NCBI RefSeq assembly: GCF_038049925.1
Contig: NZ_CP145809.1
Location: 744,001-808,000, forward strand
Source of the DNA: Georgenia sp. M64
GTDB taxonomy: Bacteria; Actinomycetota; Actinomycetes; Actinomycetales; Actinomycetaceae
Reading direction: 5' to 3'
DNA length: 64,000 bases
Positions 41,181-53,471 of this stretch are shown here, in pieces. Made by a program: the position numbers and the translations under genes. The stretch's first letter is position 1. Every line of letters starts with the position of its first letter. The notes below the pieces were generated by a model. The model made no database searches. It was not told the DNA's origin and saw only the letters and a list, made by a program, of their open reading frames with translations.

Positions 41181-41849
41181 ATGACTACCCTTTCCCAGCA
41201 GGCTGCCGGCCGCGCCGTCACGGCGCTGCTCGGCACGAAGCTCGGCATGACCCAGGTCTGGGACGAGGCCGGCCGCCTCGTGCCGGTCACGGTCGTCCAG
41301 GTGGGCACCAACGTCGTGACGCAGGTGCGCACCCCCGAGACCGACGGCTACAGCGCCGTCCAGCTCGCCTTCGGCCAGATCGACCCCCGCAAGGTCACCC
41401 AGCCCCTCAAGGGCCACTTCGGCAAGGCCGGGGTCACCCCCCGCCGCCATGTGGCCGAGATCCGCACCACCGACGCCGCCGAGTACTCGCTCGGGCAGGA
41501 GATCACCGCCGAGGCCTTCGAGGCCGGCGCGAAGGTCGACGTCGTGGGCACCACCAAGGGCAAGGGCACCGCGGGTGTCATGAAGCGGCACGGGTTCCAC
41601 GGTGTCGGCGCCTCCCACGGTGCGCACCGCAACCACCGCAAGCCCGGCTCTATCGGTGGCGCCTCGACGCCCTCGCGCGTGTTCAAGGGCCTGAAGATGG
41701 CCGGACGCATGGGCCACGACCGTCACACCACCCAGAACCTCACGATCCACGCCGTCGTCGCCGAGAAGGGTCTCCTGCTCGTCGCGGGCGCCGTTCCCGG
41801 CCCCAAGGGTGGCGTCGTCGTGATCCGTACCGCCGCGAAGGGGGCGTGA
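41181..41849 (+). CDS. rplC: 50S ribosomal protein L3
   Basis: The 222-residue protein has [16 protein letters not shown] near the start and the long rRNA-contacting loop ([20 protein letters not shown]). It helps shape the peptidyl transferase centre. ATG 41181, 11 bp after rpsJ. Confidence 0.97.
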   Translation: MTTLSQQAAGRAVTALLGTKLGMTQVWDEAGRLVPVTVVQVGTNVVTQVRTPETDGYSAVQLAFGQIDPRKVTQPLKGHFGKAGVTPRRHVAEIRTTDAAEYSLGQEITAEAFEAGAKVDVVGTTKGKGTAGVMKRHGFHGVGASHGAHRNHRKPGSIGGASTPSRVFKGLKMAGRMGHDRHTTQNLTIHAVVAEKGLLLVAGAVPGPKGGVVVIRTAAKGA

Positions 41850-41854
41850 GCCGC

Positions 41855-42511
41855 ATGGCTACCACCCAGACCGTCGACATGCTCGACGCCACGGGCGAGA
41901 AGGCCGGCTCGGCCGAGCTTCCCGCCGAGGTGTTCGACGTCCAGACGAACGTGCCGCTGATCCACCAGGTCGTCGTGGCGCAGCTCGCCGCCGCGCGTCA
42001 GGGCACGCACGCCACCAAGACCCGCGGCGAGGTCCGCGGCGGTGGCCGCAAGCCCTACAAGCAGAAGGGCACCGGCCGCGCCCGTCAGGGCTCGACCCGC
42101 GCCCCGCAGTTCGCCGGCGGTGGCGTCGTCCACGGCCCGCAGCCGCGCGACTACAGCCAGCGCACCCCCAAGAAGATGAAGGCCGCCGCCCTGCGCGGGG
42201 CCCTGTCGGACCGGGCCCGCGCCGGCCGCGTGCACGTCGTCTCCGGGCTCGTCGACGCCGGCGCCGAGCGCCTGACCCGCACCGCGGTCAGCGCCCTGCG
42301 CACGATCGTCGCCGACCGGACCGCCCTCGTGGTGGTCGAGCGCAGCGACGAGCACACCGTCCTCGCGCTGCGCAACGTGCCCACCGTGCACCTGCTGTGG
42401 GTCGACCAGCTCAACACCTACGACGTCCTGGTCAACGACGACGTCGTGTTCACCTCCGGTGCGCTCGAGACCTTCCTCGGCGGCCCGAAGGCCGAGGAGG
42501 AGACCAAGTGA
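41855..42511 (+). CDS. rplD: 50S ribosomal protein L4
   Basis: The 218-residue protein has the conserved internal loop [20 protein letters not shown] that lines the exit tunnel. ATG 41855 is chosen. An in-frame GTG at 41846 overlapping the rplC stop is an alternative that adds three residues. Confidence 0.96.
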   Translation: MATTQTVDMLDATGEKAGSAELPAEVFDVQTNVPLIHQVVVAQLAAARQGTHATKTRGEVRGGGRKPYKQKGTGRARQGSTRAPQFAGGGVVHGPQPRDYSQRTPKKMKAAALRGALSDRARAGRVHVVSGLVDAGAERLTRTAVSALRTIVADRTALVVVERSDEHTVLALRNVPTVHLLWVDQLNTYDVLVNDDVVFTSGALETFLGGPKAEEETK

Positions 42512-42813
42512 GCCTCGAGGCGAGCAAGAACCCCCGCGACATCATCGTCAAGCCGATCGTGTCGGAGAAGAGCTACAACCTGATCGACGAGGGCAAGTAC
42601 ACCTTCGAGGTGGACCCCCGCTCGAACAAGACCGAGATCAAGAACGCCGTGGAGAAGATCTTCGACGTCAAGGTCGCCTCGGTGAACACCCTGAACCGTC
42701 CCGGCAAGACCCGCCGGACGAAGTTCGGCCTCGGCAAGCGCAAGGACACCAAGCGCGCGATCGTCACGCTGCGCGAGGGAACCATCGACATCTTTGGCGA
42801 GGTGGCCGGCTGA
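42508..42813 (+). CDS. rplW: 50S ribosomal protein L23
   Basis: The 101-residue protein ([20 protein letters not shown] ...) surrounds the exit tunnel and docks trigger factor and SRP. GTG 42508 overlaps the rplD stop (GTGA). Confidence 0.97.
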   Translation: MSLEASKNPRDIIVKPIVSEKSYNLIDEGKYTFEVDPRSNKTEIKNAVEKIFDVKVASVNTLNRPGKTRRTKFGLGKRKDTKRAIVTLREGTIDIFGEVAG

Positions 42814-42847
42814 GGCCGGTCTGCCGGAGAGATTGAGGATCTGATCC

Positions 42848-43684
<837 letters not shown>

Positions 43685-43699
43685 TAGGGAGACGACGAC

Positions 43700-43981
43700 A
43701 TGCCGCGCAGTCTGAAGAAGGGTCCCTTCGTCGACGACCACCTCCAGAAGAAGGTGGACGTCCAGAACGAGAAGGGCACCAAGAACGTCATCAAGACCTG
43801 GTCCCGCCGGTCGGTCATCACGCCCGACTTCCTGGGTCACACCTTTGCGGTGCACGACGGCCGCAAGCACGTCCCGGTCTTCGTCACCGAGTCGATGGTC
43901 GGCCACAAGCTCGGGGAGTTCGCCCCGACCCGCACCTTCCGCGGGCACGAGAAGGACGACCGCAAGGCCCGCCGCCGCTGA
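43700..43981 (+). CDS. rpsS: 30S ribosomal protein S19
   Basis: The 93-residue protein ([20 protein letters not shown] ...) is full length and sits in the 30S head with S13. ATG 43700, 15 bp after rplB. Confidence 0.98.
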   Translation: MPRSLKKGPFVDDHLQKKVDVQNEKGTKNVIKTWSRRSVITPDFLGHTFAVHDGRKHVPVFVTESMVGHKLGEFAPTRTFRGHEKDDRKARRR

Positions 43982-44031
43982 CGCGGCCGCGGACCTCCCG
44001 AGCACACCGAACCGACAAGTAAGGCAGGAAC

Positions 44032-44430
44032 ATGGAAGCCAAGGCGCAGGCGCGATTCGTCCGCGTCACGCCTCAGAAGGCGCGCAGGGTCGTGGACGTC
44101 GTCCGCGGCAAGCGCGCCGAGGAGGCCGTGAGCGTTCTGCGGTTCGCCCCGCAGGCGGCGGCGGAGACCGTGCGCAAGGTCGTCGAGAGTGCGATCGCCA
44201 ACGCCCGAGTGAAGGCCGACCAGGCCGGCGAGGCGTTCGACGAGTCCAGGCTCGTCGTCGTCGAGGCCTACGTGGACGAGGGTCCGACCCTCAAGCGGTT
44301 CCGTCCGCGGGCCCAGGGCCGGGCCAGCCGCATCCTCAAGCGCACCAGCCACATCACCGTCATCGTCGGCGAGGCTGAGACCACCGGCGCGGCCAAGAAG
44401 GCCGCTGGCACGAAGGGGAGGACCCGATAG
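44032..44430 (+). CDS. rplV: 50S ribosomal protein L22
   Basis: The 132-residue protein has the core L22 fold ([18 protein letters not shown] ... [19 protein letters not shown]) and a short Ala/Lys tail. It lines the exit tunnel. Its stop shares one base with the GTG of rpsC. Confidence 0.98.
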   Translation: MEAKAQARFVRVTPQKARRVVDVVRGKRAEEAVSVLRFAPQAAAETVRKVVESAIANARVKADQAGEAFDESRLVVVEAYVDEGPTLKRFRPRAQGRASRILKRTSHITVIVGEAETTGAAKKAAGTKGRTR

Positions 44431-45266
44431 TGGGTCAGAAGGTCAACCCGACCGGGTTCCGACTCGGCATCACCACAGACCACCGTTCGCGCTGGTTCGC
44501 GGACTCGACCAAGGTCGGCCAGCGCTACCGCGACTACGTGCGCGAGGACGTGGCGATCCGTCGCCTCATGTCCGCGGGCATGGAGCGCGCCGGCATCGCC
44601 AAGGTCGACATCGAGCGCACCCGCGACCGGGTCCGCGTCGACCTGCACACCGCCCGCCCGGGCATCGTCATCGGGCGCCGCGGTGCGGAGGCCGACCGGC
44701 TGCGCGGCGAGCTCGAGAAGCTCACGGGCAAGCAGGTCCAGCTGAACATCCTCGAGGTCAAGAACCCCGAGATGGACGCCCAGCTGGTCGCCCAGGGCAT
44801 CGCCGAGCAGCTCGCCTCGCGCGTGTCGTTCCGCCGCGCCATGCGCAAGGGCATGCAGTCCGCCCAGCGCGCCGGCGCCAAGGGCATCCGGGTGCAGTGC
44901 GCCGGCCGCCTCGGCGGCGCGGAGATGTCGCGCTCGGAGTTCTACCGCGAGGGGCGCGTGCCGCTGCACACCCTGCGCGCGAACATCGACTACGGCTTCT
45001 TCGAGGCCCGCACCACCTTCGGCCGCATCGGCGTGAAGGTGTGGATCTACAAGGGCGACATGACCGAGAAGGACTACGCCCGCGAGCAGGCGGAGGGCGG
45101 CTCCCGCGGCGCCCCCCGCGGCCGTGGTGGCGAGCGTCGTGGCGCCCCGCGCCGCGACGGCGCCCCTCGCGACGGCGCCCCCCGCGACGCCCGCACCCAG
45201 GCCGCCCCGGCCCAGGAGGCCCCGGCCTCCGAGCCCGGCGCGGCGTCGACCGGAACGGAGGCCTGA
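44430..45266 (+). CDS. rpsC: 30S ribosomal protein S3
   Basis: The 278-residue protein has the KH domain ([15 protein letters not shown]) and the C-terminal S3 domain, followed by an extension of about 60 residues rich in Arg, Gly, Ala and Pro with RDGAP repeats. E. coli S3 has 233 residues. GTG 44430. Confidence 0.97.
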   Translation: MGQKVNPTGFRLGITTDHRSRWFADSTKVGQRYRDYVREDVAIRRLMSAGMERAGIAKVDIERTRDRVRVDLHTARPGIVIGRRGAEADRLRGELEKLTGKQVQLNILEVKNPEMDAQLVAQGIAEQLASRVSFRRAMRKGMQSAQRAGAKGIRVQCAGRLGGAEMSRSEFYREGRVPLHTLRANIDYGFFEARTTFGRIGVKVWIYKGDMTEKDYAREQAEGGSRGAPRGRGGERRGAPRRDGAPRDGAPRDARTQAAPAQEAPASEPGAASTGTEA

Positions 45267-45269
45267 GCC

Positions 45270-45689
45270 GTGCTCATCCCCCGGCGGACCAAGCACCGCA
45301 AGCAGCACCACCCCACGCGTCGCGGCGTGGCCAAGGGTGGCACCGAGATCTCGTTCGGCGACTTCGGCATCCAGGCCCTCGAGCCCGCCTACGTCACCAA
45401 CCGGCAGATCGAGGCCGCCCGTATCGCCATGACCCGTCACATCAAGCGTGGTGGAAAGGTGTGGATCAACATCTTCCCCGACCGCCCGCTGACGAAGAAG
45501 CCCGCCGAGACCCGCATGGGTTCCGGCAAGGGCTCCCCGGAGTGGTGGATCGCCAACGTCAAGCCCGGCCGCATCATGTTCGAACTGGCCGGCGTGGATG
45601 AGGAGCTCGCCCGCGAGGCCATGAGCCGCGCGCAGCACAAGCTCCCGATGAAGACTCGCTTCGTGAGTCGTGAGGGTGGTGAGAGCTGA
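45270..45689 (+). CDS. rplP: 50S ribosomal protein L16
   Basis: The 139-residue protein ([20 protein letters not shown] ...) contains [19 protein letters not shown], near the A-site tRNA. GTG 45270; its TGA overlaps the rpmC ATG. Confidence 0.98.
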   Translation: MLIPRRTKHRKQHHPTRRGVAKGGTEISFGDFGIQALEPAYVTNRQIEAARIAMTRHIKRGGKVWINIFPDRPLTKKPAETRMGSGKGSPEWWIANVKPGRIMFELAGVDEELAREAMSRAQHKLPMKTRFVSREGGES

Positions 45690-45928
45690 TGGCCATCGGA
45701 ACCAAGGGCATGGCCCCGGCCGACCTGGACCAGATGGACGACGAGAAGCTGGCCCAGGAGCTGGAGAAGGCCAAGGCCGAGCTGTTCAACCTGCGGTTCT
45801 CCGCCGCGACCGGGCAGCTCGAGGACCACGGCCGGCTCAAGGCCGTGCGCCGCGACATCGCCCGCATCTACACGATCGTGCGCGAGCGCGAGCTCGGCAT
45901 CCGCACCGCGCCGAGCACCGAGAAGTGA
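45689..45928 (+). CDS. rpmC: 50S ribosomal protein L29
   Basis: The 79-residue helical-hairpin protein ([20 protein letters not shown]) sits beside L23 at the exit site. ATG 45689 overlaps the rplP stop by one base. Confidence 0.97.
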   Translation: MAIGTKGMAPADLDQMDDEKLAQELEKAKAELFNLRFSAATGQLEDHGRLKAVRRDIARIYTIVRERELGIRTAPSTEK

Positions 45929-45939
45929 ACGAGGGACCC

Positions 45940-46230
45940 GTGAGCGAGAACACCACGCCCGCCGAGGGCGACACCACGCGCAGCACCGACCGCAAGACGG
46001 CCCGGGGCTACGTGGTCAGCGACAAGATGGACAAGACCGTGGTGGTCGAGGTCGAGGACCGCGTCAAGCACGCCCTCTACGGCAAGGTCATCCGCCGCAC
46101 CCGTCGGGTCAAGGCCCACGACGAGAACGGCGAGGCCCACGTCGGCGACCTCGTCCGGATCATGGAGACCCGGCCGCTGTCCGCCACCAAGCGTTTCCGC
46201 CTCGTCGAGATCCTCGAGAAGGCCAAGTAA
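45940..46230 (+). CDS. rpsQ: 30S ribosomal protein S17
   Basis: The 96-residue protein starts at GTG 45940 ([20 protein letters not shown]) and has the OB-fold core [20 protein letters not shown]. The longer frame from 45670 overlaps rpmC and is rejected; GAGGGACCC precedes this GTG. Confidence 0.96.
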   Translation: MSENTTPAEGDTTRSTDRKTARGYVVSDKMDKTVVVEVEDRVKHALYGKVIRRTRRVKAHDENGEAHVGDLVRIMETRPLSATKRFRLVEILEKAK

Positions 46231-46315
46231 GCCACGACCACCAGGTCGAAGCCCACCATCCGTTCGGCAAGGCTCGCCCCGTGCGAGAACCGGCACGACG
46301 ACAGGAGTACACCTC

Positions 46316-46684
46316 ATGATCCAGCAGGAGTCGCGGCTGAAGGTCGCCGACAACACCGGTGCGAAGGAGATCCTCTGCATCCGTGTGCTCGGCGGCTCCG
46401 GCCGGCGCTATGCCGGCATCGGCGACGTCATCGTCGCCACCGTCAAGGACGCCATCCCCGGCGGCAACGTCAAGAAGGGCGACGTCGTCAAGGCGGTCGT
46501 GGTCCGCACCACCAAGGAGCGCCGTCGTCCCGACGGCTCGTACATCAAGTTCGACGAGAACGCGGCCGTCATCCTCAAGAACGACGGCGACCCGCGCGGT
46601 ACCCGCATCTTCGGGCCCGTGGGGCGCGAGCTGCGAGACAAGAAGTTCATGCGCATCATTTCTCTGGCGCCGGAGGTGCTCTGA
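46316..46684 (+). CDS. rplN: 50S ribosomal protein L14
   Basis: The 122-residue protein ([20 protein letters not shown] ...) has the standard length. It forms intersubunit bridges. It begins the spc cluster, 85 bp after rpsQ, with ACAGGAG upstream of the ATG. Confidence 0.98.
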   Translation: MIQQESRLKVADNTGAKEILCIRVLGGSGRRYAGIGDVIVATVKDAIPGGNVKKGDVVKAVVVRTTKERRRPDGSYIKFDENAAVILKNDGDPRGTRIFGPVGRELRDKKFMRIISLAPEVL

Positions 46685-46686
46685 CC

Positions 46687-47028
46687 ATGGCGAAGATCAA
46701 GAAGGGCGACCTCGTCGTCGTCATCGCCGGCCGCGACAAGGGCAAGCAGGGCCGGGTGCTGGAGGTCCAGCGCGACGCCGACCGCGTCGTCGTCGAGGGC
46801 GTCCAGCGCGTGAAGAAGCACACCAAGGTGGGCCAGTCCAGCCGCGGTGCGCGCACCGGCGGCATCGAGACCGTCGAGGCCCCCATCCACGTCAGCAACG
46901 TGATGCTGGTCGACCCGGAGACCAAGAAGGGCACCCGGGTGGGCTACCGCACCGAGCAGGTCGAGCGTGACGGCCGCGACCGCAGCGTGCGGGTCCGTGT
47001 CGCGAAGCGCTCCGGTAAGGACATCTGA
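46687..47028 (+). CDS. rplX: 50S ribosomal protein L24
   Basis: The 113-residue protein has an N-terminal KOW motif ([20 protein letters not shown]) and helps start 50S assembly. It begins 2 bp after rplN. Confidence 0.98.
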   Translation: MAKIKKGDLVVVIAGRDKGKQGRVLEVQRDADRVVVEGVQRVKKHTKVGQSSRGARTGGIETVEAPIHVSNVMLVDPETKKGTRVGYRTEQVERDGRDRSVRVRVAKRSGKDI

Positions 47029-47030
47029 GC

Positions 47031-47597
47031 ATGAGCGAGACCACCACCACCGCACTGCCGCGCCTCAAGCAGCGCTACCGCGACGAGATCGTCGCCGGGC
47101 TGCGCGAGGAGTTCCAGCACGCCAACGTCAACGAGGTCGCCGGCCTGACCAAGATCGTGGTCAACATGGGCGTGGGGGACGCGGCGCGTGACTCCAAGCT
47201 CATCGAGGGCGCGATCCGCGACCTGGCCCAGATCACCGGTCAGAAGCCGCAGGTGACCAAGGCCCGCAAGTCCATCGCCCAGTTCAAGCTGCGCGAGGGC
47301 CAGCCGATCGGCGCCCACGTCACCCTTCGCGGGGACCGCATGTGGGAGTTCCTCGACCGGCTGCTGTCCCTGGCGCTGCCCCGTATCCGCGACTTCCGCG
47401 GCCTGAGCCCGAAGCAGTTCGACGGCCACGGGAACTACACCTTCGGTCTGACCGAGCAGTCGATGTTCCACGAGATCGACCAGGACAAGATCGACCGCGT
47501 GCGCGGCATGGACATCACGGTCGTCACCTCGGCCACCACCGACGACGAGGGTCGCTCGCTGCTGCGTCGCCTCGGATTCCCTTTCAAGGAGGACTGA
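47031..47597 (+). CDS. rplE: 50S ribosomal protein L5
   Basis: The 188-residue protein binds 5S rRNA ([20 protein letters not shown] ... [20 protein letters not shown]). ATG 47031, 2 bp after rplX. Confidence 0.98.
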   Translation: MSETTTTALPRLKQRYRDEIVAGLREEFQHANVNEVAGLTKIVVNMGVGDAARDSKLIEGAIRDLAQITGQKPQVTKARKSIAQFKLREGQPIGAHVTLRGDRMWEFLDRLLSLALPRIRDFRGLSPKQFDGHGNYTFGLTEQSMFHEIDQDKIDRVRGMDITVVTSATTDDEGRSLLRRLGFPFKED

Positions 47598-47598
47598 G

Positions 47599-47784
47599 AT
47601 GGCGAAGACCGCTCTGATCCAGAAGGCCAACCGGAAGCCGAAGTTCGGCGTCCGCTCGTACAGCCGGTGCCAGCGCTGCGGGCGTCCGCGCGCGGTCTAC
47701 CGCAAGTTCGGACTGTGCCGTGTCTGCCTGCGCGAGATGGCGCTGCGCGGCGAGCTGCCCGGTATCACCAAGTCCAGCTGGTAA
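47599..47784 (+). CDS. rpsZ: 30S ribosomal protein S14, zinc-binding type Z
   Basis: The 61-residue protein has two cysteine pairs (CQRC and CRVC) and is the short zinc form of S14. Together with the zinc-type L33 and L36 genes in this window, the cluster encodes the zinc-replete ribosome set. ATG 47599, 1 bp after the rplE stop. Confidence 0.97.
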   Translation: MAKTALIQKANRKPKFGVRSYSRCQRCGRPRAVYRKFGLCRVCLREMALRGELPGITKSSW

Positions 47785-47838
47785 CACTGACGTCGCAGGT
47801 CCCGCGAGGAAACCACGACGAGGAAGGGCCGAGGCCCG

Positions 47839-48237
47839 ATGACTATGACAGACCCCATCGCGGACATGCTCACGCGTCTGCGTAACGCCAACTCGGCGTA
47901 CCACGAGTCGGTGACCATGCCGTACTCGAAGCTCAAGGCGAACATCGCCGAGATCCTCAAGGCGGAGGGCTACATCGCCGCCTGGACCGTCGAGGACGCC
48001 GAGGTCGGCAAGAAGCTGACCCTCGACCTGAAGTTCGGCCCCAACCGTGAGCGCTCGCTCGCGGGGGTGCGCCGTGTGTCCAAGCCCGGTCTCCGGGTCT
48101 ACGCCAAGTCGACGAACCTGCCCAGGGTCCTCGGCGGCCTCGGTGTGGCGATCCTGTCCACCTCCTCCGGCCTGCTGACGGACCGCGAGGCGCAGAACAA
48201 GGGTGTGGGCGGGGAAGTCCTCGCCTACGTCTGGTGA
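47839..48237 (+). CDS. rpsH: 30S ribosomal protein S8
   Basis: The 132-residue protein ([20 protein letters not shown] ... AYVW) binds the central domain of 16S rRNA. In E. coli it is the spc-operon repressor. Full length. Confidence 0.98.
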   Translation: MTMTDPIADMLTRLRNANSAYHESVTMPYSKLKANIAEILKAEGYIAAWTVEDAEVGKKLTLDLKFGPNRERSLAGVRRVSKPGLRVYAKSTNLPRVLGGLGVAILSTSSGLLTDREAQNKGVGGEVLAYVW

Positions 48238-48255
48238 CCCGGAAGGAATAAGAGC

Positions 48256-48795
48256 ATGTCCCGAATCGGTAGGCTCCCCGTCCCGGTCCCCGCTGGCGTC
48301 GACGTCACCATCGACGGCTCCACCGTGACGGTCAAGGGCCCCAAGGGCACCCTGGCGCACACGGTGGTCGAGCCCATCTCCGTCGCACGCGACGAGGACG
48401 GCGCCATCGTGGTGACCCGGCCCAACGACGAGCGCGAGGCGCGCTCGCGCCACGGCCTGACCCGCACGCTCCTGGCCAACCTCGTCACCGGGGTGACCCA
48501 GGGCTACACCAAGGACCTCGAGATCGTCGGTACCGGTTACCGCGTCCAGGCGAAGGGCTCGGACCTCGAGTTCGCGCTCGGGTTCTCCCACCCGGTGTCC
48601 GTGAGCGCCCCCGAGGGCATCACGTTCACGGTGACGGGCCCGACGAAGTTCTCGGTCTCCGGCATCGACAAGCAGCTCGTCGGCGAGGTCGCCGCGAACA
48701 TCCGCAAGATCCGCAAGCCCGAGCCGTACAAGGGCAAGGGCGTGCGCTACGCCGGCGAGCAGGTCCGCCGCAAGGTCGGAAAGGCTGGTAAGTAA
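48256..48795 (+). CDS. rplF: 50S ribosomal protein L6
   Basis: The 179-residue protein has two L6 domains and the C-terminal [20 protein letters not shown] signature. ATG 48256 after AAGGAA. Confidence 0.98.
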   Translation: MSRIGRLPVPVPAGVDVTIDGSTVTVKGPKGTLAHTVVEPISVARDEDGAIVVTRPNDEREARSRHGLTRTLLANLVTGVTQGYTKDLEIVGTGYRVQAKGSDLEFALGFSHPVSVSAPEGITFTVTGPTKFSVSGIDKQLVGEVAANIRKIRKPEPYKGKGVRYAGEQVRRKVGKAGK

Positions 48796-48798
48796 GCC

Positions 48799-49170
48799 AT
48801 GGCTATCTCCATCAAGGGCAAGGGCAAGTACGTCGCCCGTCAGCGCCGCCACCTCCGGGTGCGCAAGCGCATCACGGGCACGGCCGAGCGTCCCCGCCTG
48901 GTCGTCACCCGCTCTGCCCGGCACATGGTCGCCCAGCTCGTGGACGACTCCACCGGCCGCACGCTGGCCTCGGCCTCCACGCTCGAGGCGGACCTGCGGT
49001 CCGCGGAGGGCGAGAAGGTCGCCAAGGCGCGCAAGGTCGGCGAGCTCGTGGCCGAGCGGGCCAAGGCCGCCGGCATCGAGGCCGCCGTGTTCGACCGCGG
49101 GGGCAACAAGTACCACGGGCGGGTCGCGGCCGTGGCCGACGGCGCCCGCGAGGGTGGTCTGGCCCTGTGA
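48799..49170 (+). CDS. rplR: 50S ribosomal protein L18
   Basis: The 123-residue protein binds 5S rRNA ([40 protein letters not shown]). It begins 3 bp after rplF. Confidence 0.98.
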   Translation: MAISIKGKGKYVARQRRHLRVRKRITGTAERPRLVVTRSARHMVAQLVDDSTGRTLASASTLEADLRSAEGEKVAKARKVGELVAERAKAAGIEAAVFDRGGNKYHGRVAAVADGAREGGLAL

Positions 49171-49204
49171 CCACGCAGACCGTACGAGAGCAGAGGAACA
49201 TCTG

Positions 49205-49906
49205 ATGGCTGCACCGCAGCGAAGCAGGACCGGCTCCGCTACCGGCGCGGGGGAGAACCGCGAGGGCGAGAGCACCAACCGGCGCGACGGCCGTCGCGGC
49301 GGCGGCGACCGCCGGGACAACCGGCGCGGCGCCGAGGAGAAGAGCCAGTACATCGAGCGCGTCGTCACGATCAACCGTGTCGCCAAGGTCGTCAAGGGCG
49401 GTCGCCGCTTCAGCTTCACGGCGCTGGTCGTCGTCGGCGACGGCGACGGCACCGTGGGTGTCGGCTACGGCAAGGCCAAGGAGGTGCCCGCGGCGATCGC
49501 CAAGGGCGTGGAGGAGGCGAAGAAGAACTTCTTCCGCGTCCCCCGCATCGCCAAGACCATCCCGCACGTCGTGCAGGGTGAGGCTGCGGCCGGCGTCGTC
49601 TTCCTCCGGCCGGCGTCGCCGGGTACCGGTGTCATCGCCGGTGGTCCCGTCCGCGCCGTCCTCGACTGCGCGGGCATCCACGACATCCTGAGCAAGTCGC
49701 TCGGCTCGTCCAACGCGATCAACATCGTCCACGCCACCGTGGCGGCGCTCAAGGGGCTCGAGCAGCCCGAGGCCGTCGCCGCGCGTCGTGGTCTGCCGCT
49801 GGAGCACGTGGCCCCGGCCGCGATGCTGCGCCAGCGCGCCGCGGGCGAGGCGAAGGACCGCGCCGAGAAGTCGGGCGACCAGGCGACCGTCGGGGCAGGT
49901 GCGTGA
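49205..49906 (+). CDS. rpsE: 30S ribosomal protein S5
   Basis: The 233-residue protein has the core S5 domains ([40 protein letters not shown]) plus an N-terminal extension of about 50 charged residues and a longer C-terminus than E. coli S5 (167). ATG 49205 follows AGAGGAAC; the frame upstream overlaps rplR. Confidence 0.96.
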   Translation: MAAPQRSRTGSATGAGENREGESTNRRDGRRGGGDRRDNRRGAEEKSQYIERVVTINRVAKVVKGGRRFSFTALVVVGDGDGTVGVGYGKAKEVPAAIAKGVEEAKKNFFRVPRIAKTIPHVVQGEAAAGVVFLRPASPGTGVIAGGPVRAVLDCAGIHDILSKSLGSSNAINIVHATVAALKGLEQPEAVAARRGLPLEHVAPAAMLRQRAAGEAKDRAEKSGDQATVGAGA

Positions 49907-50088
49907 TGGCCGAGCTCAAGGTGACCCAGACCAAGTCCGTCATCGGCGGCAAGCAGAACCAGAAGGACACCCTGCGCACCCTGGGGCTCCGCCGCATCGG
50001 CCAGTCGGTCGTGCGGGAGGACAAGCCCGAGGTCCGCGGCATGATCCAGACGGTGGCGCACCTCGTCTCCGTCGAGGAGGTCGACTGA
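49906..50088 (+). CDS. rpmD: 50S ribosomal protein L30
   Basis: The 60-residue protein ([20 protein letters not shown] ...) has the single L30 domain. ATG 49906 overlaps the rpsE stop; GTG at 49903 would add one residue. Confidence 0.97.
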   Translation: MAELKVTQTKSVIGGKQNQKDTLRTLGLRRIGQSVVREDKPEVRGMIQTVAHLVSVEEVD

Positions 50089-50090
50089 CC

Positions 50091-50567
50091 ATGGCTGAGA
50101 ACGAGAAGAACGAGACCGTGGGCCCCGCGCTGCGCGTCCACCACCTCCGCCCCGCGCCCGGCGCCCGGACCGCCAAGGTCCGCGTCGGCCGTGGTGAGGG
50201 TGGCAAGCGCGGCAAGACCGCCGGTCGCGGCACCAAGGGCACCAAGGCCCGCTACCAGGTGCCCGAGCGCTTCGAGGGCGGGCAGATGCCGCTGCACATG
50301 CGGCTGCCCAAGCTCCGGGGCTTCAAGAACCCGTTCCGCACCGAGTACCAGGTCGTCAACCTGGACAAGCTCGGCGCGCTCTACCCCGAGGGTGGCTCCG
50401 TCACCGTCGAGGACCTGGTCGCCAAGGGCGCGGTGCGCTCCGGCAAGCCGGTCAAGATCCTCGGCACCGGTGAGCTCGGCGTGAAGCTCGAGATCGCCGT
50501 CGACGCGTGGTCGGCCTCGGCCAAGGACAAGATCGAGGCTGCCGGCGGGACCATCTCCGCCGCGTGA
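50091..50567 (+). CDS. rplO: 50S ribosomal protein L15
   Basis: The 158-residue protein has the Gly/Lys-rich segment [20 protein letters not shown] and [21 protein letters not shown] 50091, 2 bp after rpmD. A terminator follows. Confidence 0.97.
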   Translation: MAENEKNETVGPALRVHHLRPAPGARTAKVRVGRGEGGKRGKTAGRGTKGTKARYQVPERFEGGQMPLHMRLPKLRGFKNPFRTEYQVVNLDKLGALYPEGGSVTVEDLVAKGAVRSGKPVKILGTGELGVKLEIAVDAWSASAKDKIEAAGGTISAA

Positions 50568-50574
50568 GCCACGA

Positions 50575-50610
50575 CGAGGGCGGCCCGGCACACGTGCCGG
50601 GCCGCCCTCG
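50575..50610 (+). terminator. Terminator after rplO
   Basis: A perfect 17-bp stem (50575-50591 with 50594-50610) separates the ribosomal protein genes from secY. The 2-nt apparent loop means the top base pairs open in practice. Confidence 0.7.
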
Positions 50611-50654
50611 TGCGTCCGGGGCCCCCGGCGGCCCGCGCCGGCGCGCATCCGCGA

Positions 50655-50660
50655 TAGTCT
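50655..50660 (+). promoter_or_regulatory. Possible secY-adk-map promoter -10 element
   Basis: TAGTCT lies 78 bp before secY after the rplO terminator. No clear -35 is visible 16-19 bp upstream. Confidence 0.35.
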
Positions 50661-50738
50661 GACGCGCGGCCCGCGCCGTGACCCGGCCGCACCCCGCAGC
50701 GGGCCGACGTGGCCCGCCACCACCATGCAGGAGGAAGT

Positions 50739-52028
50739 TTGCTCAGCGCATTCGCCCAGGCGTTCCGCACGCCTGACCTACGGCGCAAGCTGCTGTTCAC
50801 GCTGGGGATCATGGCGATCTTCCGGCTGGGCACGTTCATCCCGGCCCCGGGGGTCTCCTACGTCAACGTCCAGCAGTGCCTGTCGCTGCAGGGCACGAGC
50901 GACCTCCTCGGCATGGTCAACCTCTTCAGCGGCGGTGCCCTCCTCCAGCTGAGCGTGTTCGCGCTGGGGATCATGCCCTACATCACGGCGAGCATCATCG
51001 TCCAGCTCATGCGGGTGGTCATCCCGCGGTTCGAGGAGCTGCACAAGGAGGGCCAGGCGGGGCAGTCCAAGCTCACGCAGTACACCCGCTACCTCACGAT
51101 CTTCCTCGCGATCCTGCAGTCCTCGGTGATCGTCACGGTGGCCAACAGCGCCCTCTTCCCGGGCTGCCCCACCCCGCCGATCCCGGACGACTCCCCGCTC
51201 TCGCTCCTGCTGACCATCACGGCGATGACCGCCGGCACCGGGCTGATCATGTGGCTGGGCGAGCTCATCACCGAGCGCGGTGTCGGCAACGGCATGTCGC
51301 TGCTGATCTTCACCTCCATCGCCGCCTCGTTCCCCTCGGCGCTGTGGTCGATCGCCGGTGGCGCCGACGGCGCCGGCCGCCTCGCGATCGTCGTAGGTCT
51401 CATCCTGCTCATCACGCTGCTCGTCGTGTTCGTCGAGCAGTCGCAGCGTCGGATCCCCGTCCAGTACGCCAAGCGGATGGTGGGGCGGCGCATGTACGGC
51501 GGCTCCTCGACCTACATCCCGATCAAGATCAACATGCCCGGCGTCATCCCGGTCATCTTCGCCTCCTCGCTCCTGGCCCTGCCGACCCTCGTCGCGCAGT
51601 TCGGCGACCAGACCGAGCCGTGGGTGCAGTGGGTCATCGCCAACGTCGCGAACCCGGCCTCGCCCCTGTACATCGCGCTGTACGCGGTGCTCATCCTGTT
51701 CTTCGCGTTCTTCTACACCTCGATCACGTTCGACCCCGACGAGGTCGCGGACAACATGAAGCGGTACGGCGGGTTCATCCCCGGCATCCGTGCGGGCCGG
51801 CCCACCGCCGAGTACCTGCAGTACGTCATCATCCGCATCACGACGGCCGGCGCCATCTACCTGACCCTGGTCGCCCTCATCCCGACGATCGTGTTCGCGC
51901 AGATGAACATCACGCAGATCGCGTTCGGCGGCACCTCGATCCTCATCGTCGTCGGCGTGGGTCTGCAGACGGTCAAGGAGATCGACTCCCAGCTCCAGCA
52001 GCGGCACTACGAAGGGTTCCTCCGATGA
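50739..52028 (+). CDS. secY: Protein translocase subunit SecY
   Basis: The 429-residue channel protein has ten hydrophobic helices and the SecY signatures [15 protein letters not shown] and [12 protein letters not shown]. The TTG at 50739 ([20 protein letters not shown]) is chosen because AGGAGGAAG lies directly upstream and homologues start this way; the open frame from 50709 has no ribosome-binding site. The stop overlaps the adk start (ATGA). Confidence 0.96.
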   Translation: MLSAFAQAFRTPDLRRKLLFTLGIMAIFRLGTFIPAPGVSYVNVQQCLSLQGTSDLLGMVNLFSGGALLQLSVFALGIMPYITASIIVQLMRVVIPRFEELHKEGQAGQSKLTQYTRYLTIFLAILQSSVIVTVANSALFPGCPTPPIPDDSPLSLLLTITAMTAGTGLIMWLGELITERGVGNGMSLLIFTSIAASFPSALWSIAGGADGAGRLAIVVGLILLITLLVVFVEQSQRRIPVQYAKRMVGRRMYGGSSTYIPIKINMPGVIPVIFASSLLALPTLVAQFGDQTEPWVQWVIANVANPASPLYIALYAVLILFFAFFYTSITFDPDEVADNMKRYGGFIPGIRAGRPTAEYLQYVIIRITTAGAIYLTLVALIPTIVFAQMNITQIAFGGTSILIVVGVGLQTVKEIDSQLQQRHYEGFLR

Positions 52029-52603
52029 GCGCACGTCTCGTCCTCCTCGGCCCCCCCGGCGCCGGCAAGGGGACCCAGGCCGCGCGGATCTCCGAGCGGC
52101 TGGGCGTCCCGGCGGTGTCCACCGGGGACATCTTCCGGGCCAACGTCGCCGGCCAGACCGAGCTCGGCCGCCGCGCCCAGCGCTACATGGACGCCGGGGA
52201 GTACGTGCCCGACGAGGTCACCAACGCCATGGTGCGCGACCGGCTCGCGCAGTCCGACGCCGCGGACGGCTTCCTCCTGGACGGCTACCCGCGCACCGAC
52301 GACCAGGTCGTCGAGCTCGACGCCATGCTCGCCGACGCCGGGCAGGCGCTCGACGCCGTCGTCGAGCTCACCGCGGACACCGACGAGGTGGTCACCCGCC
52401 TGCTCGGGCGGGCCCAGGAGCAGGGCCGGGCGGACGACACCGAGGTGGTCATCCGCCGCCGGCTCGAGGTCTACGCCGAGCAGACCCAGCCGCTGGCCGA
52501 CGTCTACGCCGGGCGGGGCCTGCTCGTGCAGGTCGACGGCATCGGTTCGATCGACGAGGTCACCGAGCGCATCATGACCGCCCTCGCGCCCCGCCTCGGC
52601 TGA
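52025..52603 (+). CDS. adk: Adenylate kinase
   Basis: The 192-residue enzyme interconverts ATP, AMP and ADP. The P-loop GPPGAGKGT is at residues 9-17, followed by STGDIFR and DGYPRT. The LID is short, as usual in Actinobacteria. Translationally coupled to secY. Confidence 0.97.
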   Translation: MSARLVLLGPPGAGKGTQAARISERLGVPAVSTGDIFRANVAGQTELGRRAQRYMDAGEYVPDEVTNAMVRDRLAQSDAADGFLLDGYPRTDDQVVELDAMLADAGQALDAVVELTADTDEVVTRLLGRAQEQGRADDTEVVIRRRLEVYAEQTQPLADVYAGRGLLVQVDGIGSIDEVTERIMTALAPRLG

Positions 52604-52611
52604 GGCGGACC

Positions 52612-53445
52612 GTGTTCGGGCGCGAGCGGATCGAGTACAAGACCCCGGAGCAGATCGCGGTCATGCGGCGGGCGGGCCTGGTGGTCGCCGACATCCACGC
52701 GGCGCTGCGCGAGGCCGTCGCGCCCGGGACGACCACGGGCGAGCTCGACGCCGTCGCCGCCGACGTGCTGGCGCGAGCCGGAGCCACCTCGAACTTCCTC
52801 GGCTACCACGGCTACCCCGCGACGGTGTGCATCTCCGTCAACGAGGTCATCGTCCACGGCATCCCCGGCGACCGGGTCATCCAGGAGGGCGACGTCGTCT
52901 CCTTCGACTGCGGCGCCGTGGTCGAGGGGTGGCACGGTGACGCCGCCTTCACCACGATCGTCGGCGAGCCCGCCGACGAGGAGGACCGCCTCCTGGTCGA
53001 CATCACCGAGGAGGCGATGTGGGCCGGGATCGCGGCACTGGCCACCGGCACCCACCTCGGCGCCGTCGGGGACGCCGTCGAGGACGTGGTCGAGCGACGC
53101 GGCGGCGAGACCGGGGTCCGGCTGGGGATCGTCGAGGAGTACGTCGGGCACGGCATCGGCTCGGCGATGCACCAGCCGCCCGAGGTGCTGAACTACCGCA
53201 CCAAGGACAAAGGGCCCCGCCTGCGCCCGGGGATGGCGCTGGCGGTCGAGCCGATGCTCACCGCCGGGTCCCCCGCGAGCGAGGTCCTCGCCGACGACTG
53301 GACCGTGGTCACCCTCGACGGCGCCCGCGCCGCGCACTGGGAGCACACGGTGGCGCTGGGTGAGCACGGCATCTGGGTCCTCACCGCGCCCGACGGCGGG
53401 GCCGCCCGGCTCGCCGCGCTCGGCGTCGAGGTCGCACCCGGCTGA
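52612..53445 (+). CDS. map: Methionine aminopeptidase, type I
   Basis: The 277-residue metalloprotease removes N-terminal Met. The metal ligands are present in order: VSFDCGAV and WHGDAAF (two Asp), GHGIGSAMH (His), ALAVEPML and WEHTVAL (two Glu). GTG 52612, 8 bp after adk. Confidence 0.96.
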   Translation: MFGRERIEYKTPEQIAVMRRAGLVVADIHAALREAVAPGTTTGELDAVAADVLARAGATSNFLGYHGYPATVCISVNEVIVHGIPGDRVIQEGDVVSFDCGAVVEGWHGDAAFTTIVGEPADEEDRLLVDITEEAMWAGIAALATGTHLGAVGDAVEDVVERRGGETGVRLGIVEEYVGHGIGSAMHQPPEVLNYRTKDKGPRLRPGMALAVEPMLTAGSPASEVLADDWTVVTLDGARAAHWEHTVALGEHGIWVLTAPDGGAARLAALGVEVAPG

Positions 53446-53471
53446 CCCGCCCTTCGCCGCCCCATCTCTGT